From NCBI GenBank assembly GCA_003132645.1, contig PKYM01000131.1:1-6489 (forward strand): 6,489 nucleotides of DNA. The letters run 5' to 3'. The notes under the pieces were generated by a model. That model worked only from the letters and a program-made list of their open reading frames with translations. It was not told the DNA's origin and did no database searches. Every line of letters starts with the position of its first letter. The first letter of the stretch is position 1. This document shows positions 1-5,981 of this stretch, in pieces. The DNA comes from Actinomycetota bacterium (GTDB lineage Bacteria; Actinomycetota; Thermoleophilia; UBA2241). The position numbers and the translations under genes were made by a program.

Positions 1-198
1 CGTCTCGTGCGTCATGGCCTCGAAGAAGGCGGCCTCTTTAGGGTTGGCGGCCGGGAAACCGCCTTCGATGAAGTGCAGGCCGAGCTCGTCGAGCTTGAGA
101 GCGATGCGCACCTTCTCGTCGACCGAGACCGACAAGCCCTCCTGCTGCATGCCGTCGCGCAGAGTGGTGTCGTAGATCGTGACGCCGGCGCCGACCAT
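1..198 (-). CDS. cimA: (R)-citramalate synthase, N-terminal fragment
   Basis: This is the start of a DRE-TIM metallolyase that condenses pyruvate with acetyl-CoA to citramalate, opening the threonine-independent route to 2-ketobutyrate and isoleucine. Only the first 66 codons are in the window and the frame runs off the left edge without a stop. The first TIM-barrel strand carries [14 protein letters not shown] (residues 8-21), including the family Arg14-Asp15 pair (Asp is a metal ligand), followed by a helix and [14 protein letters not shown]. The GFP-(A)-NPKE block and the M/Q-rich turn after TLRDG resemble CimA rather than 2-isopropylmalate synthase, which reads GEQAPG in the paralogous leuA of this window. 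ATG at 198-196 is preceded by AAAGGAG, 11 nt upstream. The gene lies 39 bp after ilvE on the same strand, so it is probably the next operon gene. A related homocitrate-type synthase cannot be fully excluded from 66 residues, but the leuCDB context favours CimA. Confidence 0.85.
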   Translation of the reverse strand, partial: MVGAGVTIYDTTLRDGMQQEGLSVSVDEKVRIALKLDELGLHFIEGGFPAANPKEAAFFEAMTHET

Positions 199-237
199 GT
201 CGTGTCGTTCTCCTTTCGGGTACTCGTTGGCTCGCGG

Positions 238-1170
238 TCAGGCCCTGACGGCCTCGTCGACGTACTCGAGGTAGTGCGCGAAGTCGGCGTTGCGCCCCGA
301 AGTGATCTCGCGGAACAGGCGCTGGATCTCGCAGGTCAGAGGACCGGGCTCGCCGATCACGTGGTCGTCGACCTCGCTGATCGGCACGACCTCGGCCGCC
401 GTGCCGGTGAAGAACGCCTCGTCGGCGATCGCCAGGTCGGAGCGCGTGAAGTCGCGTTGGACGACTTCGTGACCGAGCGCGGCGGCGATGTGGATGACCG
501 TGTCGCGGGTGATGCCCTCGAGCAGGCCGGTGGCCAGCGGCGGGGTGACGATCTCGCCGTTGCGCACCATGAAGATGTTCTCGCCGGTGCCCTGGGTGAC
601 GAAGCCGGCGTTGTTCAGCATGACCGCCTCTTCGTAACCGGCTTTGACGACCTCGATCTTGGCGAGCTGGCTGTTCAGATACTGGCCGCAGCTCTTGGCC
701 GCGGGCGTGATCGCGTTGTTGTCGAGACTCTTGATCGACGAGATCTTGACGCGCACGCCGTGCTTGACGCCTTCTTCGCCGAGGTAGGTGCCCCACGGCC
801 ACACCGCGATGGCGCAGTCGATCGGCGCCTCGAGCGGGAACAGGCCCATCTCGCCGTAACCGCGGTAGACGAGCGGCCTGATGTAGCCGTGCTCGAGGCC
901 GTTGGCGTGGATCAGTTCCTTGGTGGCCTGGGCGAGCTCGTCGCCGCTGTAGGGCAGGTCCATGTAGTAGAGCTTGGCCGAGCGCCGCAGGCGCGCCAGG
1001 TGGTCGCTCAGACGAAACACGCCCGGGCCGCGTTCGGTCTTGTAGGCGCGGATGCCTTCGAAGACCCCCGAGCCGTAGTGCAGCGCGTGCGTGAGCACAT
1101 GGACCTGGGCATCGTGCCAGTCAACGAGCTTGCCGTTCATCCAGATCTTGTCGACTTCGGGGATGGGCAT
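238..1170 (-). CDS. ilvE: Branched-chain amino acid aminotransferase (class IV, PLP)
   Basis: This 310-residue enzyme is a fold-type IV PLP aminotransferase that performs the reversible last step of leucine, isoleucine and valine synthesis, with glutamate as amino donor. The N-terminus (IWMNGKLVDW, residues 9-18) and HYGSGVFEGIRAY (31-43) are typical of IlvE. The Schiff-base lysine is K159 in AAKSCGQYLNS, at the same number as the known E. coli Lys159, with Tyr164 close by. The GTGENIF block (194-200) supplies the conserved Glu197 near the cofactor, and FFTGTAAEVVPI (253-264) is the C-terminal cofactor-phosphate loop. The length is usual for the family. ATG at 1170 is preceded by TAAGGAG with 7 nt after GGAG, and that TAA is the leuB stop, so the genes are 10 bp apart and very probably cotranscribed. 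Paralogues such as D-amino acid aminotransferase or ADC lyase are unlikely given the length, motifs and context. Confidence 0.96.
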   Translation of the reverse strand: MPIPEVDKIWMNGKLVDWHDAQVHVLTHALHYGSGVFEGIRAYKTERGPGVFRLSDHLARLRRSAKLYYMDLPYSGDELAQATKELIHANGLEHGYIRPLVYRGYGEMGLFPLEAPIDCAIAVWPWGTYLGEEGVKHGVRVKISSIKSLDNNAITPAAKSCGQYLNSQLAKIEVVKAGYEEAVMLNNAGFVTQGTGENIFMVRNGEIVTPPLATGLLEGITRDTVIHIAAALGHEVVQRDFTRSDLAIADEAFFTGTAAEVVPISEVDDHVIGEPGPLTCEIQRLFREITSGRNADFAHYLEYVDEAVRA

Positions 1171-1180
1171 AGGGTTCTCC

Positions 1181-2248
1181 TTATCCTTGGAGCGCCGCGA
1201 TCACGCGGTCGGTCATTTCGTCGGTGGTCAGGACCGGCTCGCCGGCGGCAGCGATGTCGGCGGTGCGCGCGCCGCCCGTGAGCGCCGTCTCGACGGCGGC
1301 CTCGACGGCGCGCGCCGCGGCCGTCTGGTCGCAGCTCAGGTCGAGCATCATGGCCGCCGAGAGGATGGTGGCACAGGGATTGACGACGCCGCGGCCGGCG
1401 ATGTCGGGCGCCGAACCGTGGATCGGTTCGTAGAGCGATACCCCCCCCGCCCCCACGCTGGCGCTGGGCAGCATGCCGATGCTGCCCGTCAGCATGGCGG
1501 CTTCGTCGGAGAGGATGTCGCCGAACAGGTTCTCGGTGGCGATCACGTCGAACTGGCGCGGCTCGCGGATGAGCTGCATGGCGCAGTTGTCGACCAGCAT
1601 GTGGCGCAGCTCGACAGCGGGCCATCCGGCGGCGGCGCGCAGCGCCGCCGCCCGCCACAACCGTGAGCTTTCGAGGACGTTGGCCTTGTCGACCGAGTGC
1701 AGCAGCCCGCGCCGCCCGGCGGCCAGGCCGAAAGCGTACTCGAGCAGCCGGTCGCATTCGGCGTCGGTGTAGAGCATCGTGTCGTAGGCGGAGTCGGCCA
1801 GCCGCTCGCGCTTGCCGAAGTACAGCCCGCCGGTCAGCTCGCGCACCACCATGATGTCGACGCCGGCGATCACGTCGGGCTTGATCGTGCTGTTGGCGGC
1901 CAGGGCGGCGAAGCTCCTCACCGGCCGCAGGTTGGCAAACAGCTCGAGCTCCTTGCGCATGCCGAGCAGGCCCTGCTCGGGGCGCGGCTTGCCAGGCTCG
2001 GTCGTGTCCCATTTGGGGCCGCCCACGGCGCCCAGCAGGACGGCGTCGCAGGCGCGACAACGCGCCGCCAGGCCGTCTTCCATGGGCACGCCCAGCTCGT
2101 CGATCGCGACGCCGCCCAGCAGCCCCTGCTCGTAAGCCAGGGCAAAGCCGAAGCGCTCGCCCGCCGCGGCCAGCACGCGCTGCGCGGCGGCCACGATCTC
2201 GGGCCCCACGCCGTCGCCGGCCAGCACCATCACACGGTAGGCCGTCAC
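1181..2248 (-). CDS. leuB: 3-isopropylmalate dehydrogenase
   Basis: LeuB oxidatively decarboxylates 3-isopropylmalate with NAD+ to 2-ketoisocaproate; the same enzyme can act on 3-methylmalate in the citramalate route. The protein has 355 residues, normal for the family. Visible motifs are [10 protein letters not shown] (9-18), GAVGGPKW (73-80), NLRPVR (106-111), the catalytic tyrosine in ELTGGLYFG (Y143) and catalytic lysine in VDKANVLE (K188), the metal aspartates in MLVDN (D220) and [11 protein letters not shown] (D244, D248), and the NAD-binding [12 protein letters not shown] (274-285). The start chosen is GTG at 2248-2246, which overlaps the leuD stop as GTGA and places LAGDGVGPE nine residues in; a longer open frame upstream is only read-through into leuD. 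The Shine-Dalgarno is weak (GAGGCGG), so translation probably depends on coupling to leuD. The coding strand has a run of eight G (1441-1448) in the glycine-rich loop near residue 267, without disrupting the frame. Confidence 0.96.
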   Translation of the reverse strand: MTAYRVMVLAGDGVGPEIVAAAQRVLAAAGERFGFALAYEQGLLGGVAIDELGVPMEDGLAARCRACDAVLLGAVGGPKWDTTEPGKPRPEQGLLGMRKELELFANLRPVRSFAALAANSTIKPDVIAGVDIMVVRELTGGLYFGKRERLADSAYDTMLYTDAECDRLLEYAFGLAAGRRGLLHSVDKANVLESSRLWRAAALRAAAGWPAVELRHMLVDNCAMQLIREPRQFDVIATENLFGDILSDEAAMLTGSIGMLPSASVGAGGVSLYEPIHGSAPDIAGRGVVNPCATILSAAMMLDLSCDQTAAARAVEAAVETALTGGARTADIAAAGEPVLTTDEMTDRVIAALQG

Positions 2249-2751
2249 TGTGCCGCCGCCTCGTCGAGGCGCGCCTTGACGTACGGCAATAGGCCGCCCT
2301 GGGCGATCAGCTCCCGCATGAAGGCCGGAAAGGCGTCGGCCTGGTAGGTCGTGTCCCGGGTGAGGTCGGTGACGACGCCCGTGGCCAGATCGACGCGCAG
2401 CCGGTCGCCGGCCTGCGCCCCGGCGACCGCCGCCGGGCAGATCACGATGGGCAGGCCGGTATTGATCGCGTTGCGATAGAAGATGCGGGCAAACGAGGCC
2501 GCCACGACACACGACACACCGGCGGCCCTGATGGCCACCGGCGCGTGTTCGCGCGAGCTGCCGCAGCCGAAGTTCTCGCCGGCCACGACGATATCGCCGG
2601 GTCGCACGCGGGCGACGAACCCGGCGTCGATGTCCTCCATGCAGTGGCTGGCAAGCTCGGCGGGGTCGGTCGTGTTCAGGTAGCGGGCCGGGATGATGAC
2701 ATCGGTGTCGACGTCGCGGCCGAACTTGTGGACGGCGCCCTCGAAGATCAT
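2245..2751 (-). CDS. leuD: 3-isopropylmalate dehydratase, small subunit
   Basis: LeuD is the swivelling (aconitase domain 4) subunit of isopropylmalate isomerase. It pairs with LeuC and positions the substrate for isomerisation of 2- to 3-isopropylmalate; with citramalate as substrate it serves isoleucine synthesis. The 168 residues match the shorter LeuD type found with the approximately 420-residue LeuC. Visible are GRDVDTDVIIPARYL (11-25), the NTTDPAELASHCMED segment that follows it, GENFGCGSSREHAP (58-71) with the active-site serines 65-66 and Arg67, and the ARIFYRNAINTGLP block (88-101). The YLNT loop sits where specificity differs between isopropylmalate and homoaconitate enzymes, and this form is common in bacterial LeuD. 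ATG 2751-2749 is chosen because GGAGGT lies 5 nt upstream and because it overlaps the leuC stop by 4 bp (ATGA); longer upstream frames lie inside leuC. Its own stop overlaps leuB. Confidence 0.95.
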   Translation of the reverse strand: MIFEGAVHKFGRDVDTDVIIPARYLNTTDPAELASHCMEDIDAGFVARVRPGDIVVAGENFGCGSSREHAPVAIRAAGVSCVVAASFARIFYRNAINTGLPIVICPAAVAGAQAGDRLRVDLATGVVTDLTRDTTYQADAFPAFMRELIAQGGLLPYVKARLDEAAAQ

Positions 2752-4091
2752 GACCGACCTCCCCCGCTTACGCCCCGTCGACCCCCGTCGGGCGCGCCGC
2801 TCGACACGCCCGCGGCGTCGACCATCTCGGGCGTGGCGATGTGTCCCGCGATCGCCGAGGCGGCCGCCACGTAGGGGCTCGCCAGGTAGACCTCGCTGGC
2901 GGGGTGACCCATGCGACCGACGAAGTTGCGGTTGGTCGTGGCCACGGCGCGCTCGCCCTCGGCGAGGACGCCCATGTGGCCGCCCAGACAGGGACCGCAG
3001 GTCGGCGTACTGAAGGCACCGCCGGCCTCGATCAGGGCCGCCATGGTGCCGTCGGCGGCGGCGTCCAGGCAGACCTGCTGCGTGCCGGGCAGGATGATGA
3101 GGCGCACGTCGGGGTGCACCTTGCGGCCGCGCAGCAGCTCGGCCGCCTGGCGCAGGTCTTCGAGCCGGCCGTTGGTGCACGAGCCGATCACGACCTGGTC
3201 GATGGTGATCCCCGCGAGACTCGCCGCGGGCGCCGTGTTGGACGCCAGGTGCGGCAGCGACACGGTGGGCTCCACGGCGGCCGCGTCGATCTCGATCTCG
3301 CGCACGAACGCGGCGTCGGGGTCGCTGTTGGCTTCGACGCCGCCGTCGCGCGCGCGGCTGCCGGCGGGACGACCCTGCAGGTAAGCGGCGGTGGTCTCGT
3401 CGTAGCCCACGACGCCGCACTTGGCGCCCGCCTCGATGGCCATGTTGCACATGGTGAAGCGGCCCGCGACGCTCATCCGCTTGATCGCCGGACCGGTGAA
3501 CTCCATCGCCTGGTAAAGGGCGCCGTCGACGCCGATCAGGCCGATCGTGTGCAGCATGAGGTCCTTGCCGCCTACGTACCGCGACGGCCGGCCGTGGTAG
3601 ACGAACCTGATCGTCTCGGGCACTCGCAGCCAGACCCGGCCCCAGGCCATGGCGGCCGCGAAGTCGGTCGAGCCCACGCCGGTCGAGAAGGCGGCCAGGG
3701 CGCCGTAGGTGCAGGTGTGGGAGTCGGCGCCGATGACGACGTCGCCGGGCGCCACGAGCCCCTGCTCGGGCAGCAGCACGTGCTCGATGCCGACGCGGCC
3801 GACCTCCCAGTAGTGGGCGATGTCGTGGCGGCGGGCAAACTCGCGCATCCGTTTGTTCTGCGAGGCCGCCTTGATGTCTTTGTTGGGCGTGAAATGGTCG
3901 GGCACCAGGGCGATCTTCGTGGGGTCGAACACCTTGGTGAAGCCGGCCTTCTCGAACTCGTCGATGGCCAGCGGCGCCGTGACATCGTTGGCCAGCGCCA
4001 GGTCGACCCTAGCCTCGACGATGTCGCCCGGACTCACCTCGGCGCGCCCGCCCGCACGCGCCAGGATCTTCTCTACGATCGTGTGTCCCAT
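2748..4091 (-). CDS. leuC: 3-isopropylmalate dehydratase, large subunit
   Basis: LeuC is the [4Fe-4S] catalytic subunit of isopropylmalate isomerase, working with LeuD. The 447 residues follow the shorter archaeal/bacterial LeuC-HacA style rather than the 460-470-residue proteobacterial form. Motifs in order are TIVEKILAR (4-12), VPDHFTPNKD (63-72), GADSHTCTYGALAAF (121-135), and the three cluster cysteines: C305 in VIGSCTNGR and C365/C368 in TCGPCLGG. These are followed by TTNRNFVGRMG (385-395) and SPYVAAASAIAGHI (405-418). Family proteins usually end soon after this point; here about 25 Gly/Ser/Arg-rich residues follow and contain the leuD ribosome binding site, so they may be unconstrained. 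ATG at 4091 shares one base with the leuA stop (TGATG), with AAGGGAA about 8 nt upstream, a modest Shine-Dalgarno consistent with termination-reinitiation. Homoaconitase is the main alternative, but the leuA/leuB neighbours argue for LeuC. Confidence 0.95.
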   Translation of the reverse strand: MGHTIVEKILARAGGRAEVSPGDIVEARVDLALANDVTAPLAIDEFEKAGFTKVFDPTKIALVPDHFTPNKDIKAASQNKRMREFARRHDIAHYWEVGRVGIEHVLLPEQGLVAPGDVVIGADSHTCTYGALAAFSTGVGSTDFAAAMAWGRVWLRVPETIRFVYHGRPSRYVGGKDLMLHTIGLIGVDGALYQAMEFTGPAIKRMSVAGRFTMCNMAIEAGAKCGVVGYDETTAAYLQGRPAGSRARDGGVEANSDPDAAFVREIEIDAAAVEPTVSLPHLASNTAPAASLAGITIDQVVIGSCTNGRLEDLRQAAELLRGRKVHPDVRLIILPGTQQVCLDAAADGTMAALIEAGGAFSTPTCGPCLGGHMGVLAEGERAVATTNRNFVGRMGHPASEVYLASPYVAAASAIAGHIATPEMVDAAGVSSGAPDGGRRGVSGGGRS

Positions 4092-5695
4092 CAGTTGGTT
4101 CCCTTCGCCGCCGCGGCGTTGTTCAAGGCGCGCACATACGCCTTCGCCGACGCCTCCATCACATCGAACGAGACCGCCTGGCCGTGGAAGGTGTGGCCGT
4201 CGACTCCGACGGTGATGCGCACCTCGGCCAGGGCGTCCTTGCCAGCCGTGACCGAGCGTACCTGATAGTCGGCCAGACTGCCGCGCATGCCCACGGCGTT
4301 GTCGATCGCCTTGAAGACCGATTCGACCGTGCCGTTGCTGAAGCTCTTGCCGCGCCGCCGCCGGCCGCGCACGTCGACTTCGACCTGACTCGTAGGCACC
4401 ATCGACGAGCCGGCCTGGCTGACGAACGAGCGCAGCGTGAAGACGTCCTGGCGCTCGCGGATCTCCTCGCCGATCAGCGCCTCGAGGTCGAGCGCCGTCA
4501 CTTCCTTCTTCTTGTCGGCCAGGTCCTTGAAACGCTGGAAGGCCAGATCGAGCTCTGTGTCGGAGAGCTCGTAGCCGAGCTCCTTCAGGCGGGCGCGCAG
4601 CGCGTGGCGCCCGGAGTGCTTGCCCAGTACGAGGTCGCTGTCGGTGAGGCCGACGTCGGCCGGTTTCATGATCTCGAAGGTCGACGGCTCGGAGAGCAAC
4701 CCAGCCTGGTGGATGCCCGATTCGTGAGCGAAAGCGTTGCGCCCCACGATGGCCTTGTTGCGCTGGATGACGTAGCCGGTCAGGTTGGCGACCATGCGAC
4801 TCGTGCGGACGATCTCCTCGGTCACGATGCCGGTCGTGGCGCCGAAGTAGACGCCCCGCGTGCGCAGCGCCATGACGACCTCTTCGAGGGAGGCGTTGCC
4901 GGCGCGCTCACCGATGCCGTTGATGGCGCATTCGACCTGGCCGGCGCCGGCCCTGACCGCGGCCAGCGAGTTGGCCGTGGCCAGGCCGAGATCGTTGTGG
5001 CAGTGCACGCTCACGGTCACGTCGGAGAGTGACGGGCAGAGCCGATACTGCTCGCGGATGAAATCGCCCCACTCGAGCGGCAGCGCGTAGCCGACGGTGT
5101 CGGGCACGTTGATCGTGGTCGCTCCGCACTCGATAGCGATGGCGAAGATCTCGGCCAGAAACTCGGGCTCGGAACGGCTCGCGTCCATGGCGCTGAACTC
5201 GACGTCGGCCGCGGGGTGCTGGGCGGCCAGGCTCGCCGCCAGCGTGACCATCTCATGCGTGATGGCGCGCACCTCGTCGGGGGTCTTCTTGATCTGGTAC
5301 TTCATGTGGATCGGGCTCGTCGAGATGAACGTGTGGATACGCGGCGTCTCGGCCTGACGGACGGCGTCCCAGCAGACGCGCACGTCGCGCTCGATGGCGC
5401 GCGCCAGGCCGGCGATGCGGGCACCCCTGACCTCGCCGGCGATGAGGGCGACCGACTCGAAGTCGCCTTTGGAGGCGACCGGAAAGCCGGCCTCGATCAC
5501 GTCGACGCCCAGGCGCGCGAGCTGCTGGGCGATCTCGAGCTTCTCGGTCTGGTTCAGCGACGCGCCGGGCGCCTGTTCGCCGTCGCGCAGCGTGGTGTCG
5601 AAGATCGTCACGGTGCGCGCCCCGGCGCTCCCGCCTGACGGCGGGCGCGGCGCGGCGTGCCCGTTCACGGTGGTCTGTTCAGTCACGTCGCTCAC
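4091..5695 (-). CDS. leuA: 2-isopropylmalate synthase
   Basis: LeuA condenses acetyl-CoA with 2-ketoisovalerate, the first committed step of leucine synthesis, and is normally feedback-inhibited by leucine. The 534-residue product has a low-complexity N-terminal tail (about 1-27). The TIM barrel opens with [14 protein letters not shown] (31-44; Arg37, metal ligand Asp38) and continues through EAGFPVAS (68-75), HTFISTSP (121-128), VPDTVGY (197-203) and [14 protein letters not shown] (229-242; metal ligands His231 and His233), then [14 protein letters not shown] (259-272; Asn267) and the subdomain motif [10 protein letters not shown] (321-330). Residues from about 415 form the C-terminal allosteric domain expected to bind leucine, so feedback control is probably retained. 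The longest start, GTG 5695-5693, is listed; GTG at 5686-5684, three codons in, has better spacing (8 nt) from the GAGGAG Shine-Dalgarno and may be the true start. It is followed by leuC with a 1-bp overlap and preceded by a leader region with attenuator-like features. Confidence 0.96.
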   Translation of the reverse strand: MSDVTEQTTVNGHAAPRPPSGGSAGARTVTIFDTTLRDGEQAPGASLNQTEKLEIAQQLARLGVDVIEAGFPVASKGDFESVALIAGEVRGARIAGLARAIERDVRVCWDAVRQAETPRIHTFISTSPIHMKYQIKKTPDEVRAITHEMVTLAASLAAQHPAADVEFSAMDASRSEPEFLAEIFAIAIECGATTINVPDTVGYALPLEWGDFIREQYRLCPSLSDVTVSVHCHNDLGLATANSLAAVRAGAGQVECAINGIGERAGNASLEEVVMALRTRGVYFGATTGIVTEEIVRTSRMVANLTGYVIQRNKAIVGRNAFAHESGIHQAGLLSEPSTFEIMKPADVGLTDSDLVLGKHSGRHALRARLKELGYELSDTELDLAFQRFKDLADKKKEVTALDLEALIGEEIRERQDVFTLRSFVSQAGSSMVPTSQVEVDVRGRRRRGKSFSNGTVESVFKAIDNAVGMRGSLADYQVRSVTAGKDALAEVRITVGVDGHTFHGQAVSFDVMEASAKAYVRALNNAAAAKGTN

Positions 5696-5703
5696 TCCTC
5701 TCC
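5695..5703 (-). promoter_or_regulatory. leuA ribosome binding site
   Basis: On the minus strand these bases read GGAGAGGAG and abut the leuA start region. The 3' GAGGAG overlaps the G of the first GTG (5695-5693) but lies 8 nt from the second in-frame GTG (5686-5684), so the site best fits the second start. If the first GTG is used, only the 5' GGAG, 4 nt away, could serve, which is short spacing. The motif GAGGAG is exactly complementary to the leucine codons CTCCTC at 5810-5815 of the upstream leader frame. Confidence 0.6.
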
Positions 5704-5755
5704 AGGTTCAGGGTACGCCAAAAGCGCCCAAGAACCCGGCTTCTCGCTGTGAGAG

Positions 5756-5792
5756 AAAAGGATGGCCGTGCGGCCGCAGGTGTTACGCATCC
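5756..5792 (-). terminator. Putative leuA attenuator terminator hairpin
   Basis: On the minus strand the RNA would form GGCC-GCAC-GGCC (5775-5764), and an outer GGAT/ATCC pairing (5792-5789 with 5763-5760) could close a larger stem around it. It is followed at once by TTTTCTCTC (5759-5751), the only T-rich tract in the leader. It lies between the stop of the leucine-rich leader frame (5783) and leuA, the expected place for an attenuator. The stem is short and has a large 13-nt bulge, so it is weaker than a textbook intrinsic terminator. Mutually exclusive structures are possible but cannot be ranked without folding energies. Confidence 0.35.
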
Positions 5793-5893
5793 CCCCGCGG
5801 GGGGAGGTGGAGGAGCAGGCCGGAGACGAGCGAGCGGGACCCGACATGGACGGGGCCCTCCTGGGGACGTTCGCTTGTCGCGCGACGACACAT
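5783..5893 (-). CDS. Putative leucine-rich leader peptide of the leu operon
   Basis: A 36-codon frame runs from ATG 5893-5891 to TAA 5785-5783. Its latter half reads SLVSGLLLHLPP, with leucine codons at positions 22, 26, 27, 28 and 30 (CTC, CTG, CTC, CTC, CTC). Clustered codons for the pathway's end product, just ahead of a hairpin plus T-run and the first leu gene, are the signature of ribosome-mediated attenuation, as known for leuL in enterobacteria and similar leaders in actinobacteria. No Shine-Dalgarno precedes the ATG, but a possible -10 (TACAAT, 5908-5903) lies only 9 nt upstream, so the transcript could be nearly leaderless, a start mode common in high-GC Gram-positives. The upstream half of the peptide is Arg- and Pro-containing without a recognisable domain, and no known protein family is implied. 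The frame could be chance in GC-rich DNA; a second frame (5692-5847) overlaps it. Confidence 0.5.
   Translation of the reverse strand: MCRRATSERPQEGPVHVGSRSLVSGLLLHLPPRGDA
5790..5805. repeat. Perfect GC palindrome inside the leu leader
   Basis: The 16 bases form a perfect inverted repeat, TCCCCCCG followed by its complement CGGGGGGA. In RNA this can give a short, very stable stem with a GC-only loop. It lies immediately after the last leucine codon of the putative leader peptide and just before its stop codon, so a ribosome stalled on the leucine codons would cover one arm. This makes it a candidate for the switch element of an attenuator. It may also simply reflect Pro and Gly/Arg codons in GC-rich DNA. 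Confidence 0.4.
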
Positions 5894-5902
5894 AGTCTGC
5901 GG

Positions 5903-5932
5903 ATTGTATGCGTCTGAGCGGGGCGGGCGCAA
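5903..5932 (-). promoter_or_regulatory. Possible leu operon promoter
   Basis: On the minus strand TACAAT (5908-5903) matches the sigma-70 type -10 consensus at five of six positions. A weak -35-like TTGCGC (5932-5927) lies 18 nt upstream. The spacing is acceptable, and initiation would fall near 5896, a few bases before the leucine-rich leader ATG. The -35 element matches only three of six positions and lies within the GC hairpin that follows serA. Its placement between serA and the leader frame supports it, but the call rests mostly on the -10. Confidence 0.35.
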
Positions 5933-5946
5933 GCACCCGCCCCGCT
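5917..5946. terminator. Strong GC hairpin downstream of serA
   Basis: An 11-bp perfect inverted repeat (AGCGGGGCGGG and its complement) encloses an 8-nt loop and begins 35 nt after the serA stop. It would form a very stable RNA stem and is the natural candidate for ending or pausing serA transcription. No T-run follows on the minus strand (the next bases are CAGACGCATAC) or on the plus strand, so it is not a canonical intrinsic terminator. It could act as a Rho-assisted terminator, a transcript-end stabiliser or an operator-like element, since it overlaps the putative leu -35. Confidence 0.5.
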
Positions 5947-5981
5947 TGAGCCCCACTTCTACGGGCAGCGCCCAGCCGGCG

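Larger units (their letters stand above)
5692..5847 (-). other. Small upstream ORF (51 codons) ending on the leuA start
   Basis: ATG 5847-5845 is preceded by a consensus AGGAGG (5857-5862) with 9 nt spacing, the best ribosome binding site in the leader region. The 51-residue frame ends with TGA at 5694-5692, overlapping the first possible leuA GTG as GTGA, the same overlap used between leuD and leuB. The predicted peptide is rich in Ser, Pro and Gly, resembles no family I know, and has no leucine run. It could be a coupling peptide that loads ribosomes onto leuA, or chance. It overlaps the leucine-rich frame at 5783-5893 in another phase, and any translation of it would run through the putative terminator. 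I regard it as an alternative to that leader rather than a firm gene. Confidence 0.3.

Noticed and set aside
7..1281. 424-codon open frame on the plus strand
   Set aside because: It lies antisense to ilvE and the cimA start, and its product is Val/Asp/Arg-rich without any family motif. Such frames arise from GC-biased third positions opposite real genes.
1181..2512. 443-codon version of leuB
   Set aside because: The upstream part is an out-of-phase reading of leuD; conserved LeuB sequence begins right after GTG 2248.
2245..3450. 401-codon version of leuD starting inside leuC
   Set aside because: The first 233 residues are an out-of-frame reading of leuC; the true start is the ATG at 2751 with GGAGGT and a 4-bp overlap.
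2841..4265. 474-codon open frame on the plus strand
   Set aside because: It is entirely antisense to leuC and the leuA 3' end, with a repetitive His/Asp/Gly/Arg composition and no motif; it is a shadow of leuC.
5701..5760. Further hairpins between the T-run and leuA (TTTCTC/GAGAAG and AAGC/GCTT)
   Set aside because: These stems are only 4-6 bp and not followed by a T-run; the first could compete with the terminator tract, but the evidence is too weak for a feature.
5679..5936. 85-codon frame through the leuA leader
   Set aside because: Arg/Pro-rich, starts at a GTG within the hairpin loop, has no Shine-Dalgarno, and runs out of phase into leuA. Nothing supports it as a gene.
5696..5981. T-box riboswitch for leucine
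   Set aside because: I looked for the conserved T-box bulge (AGGGTGGNACCGCG-like) and a specifier hairpin and found neither; the leucine-codon leader explains the region better.
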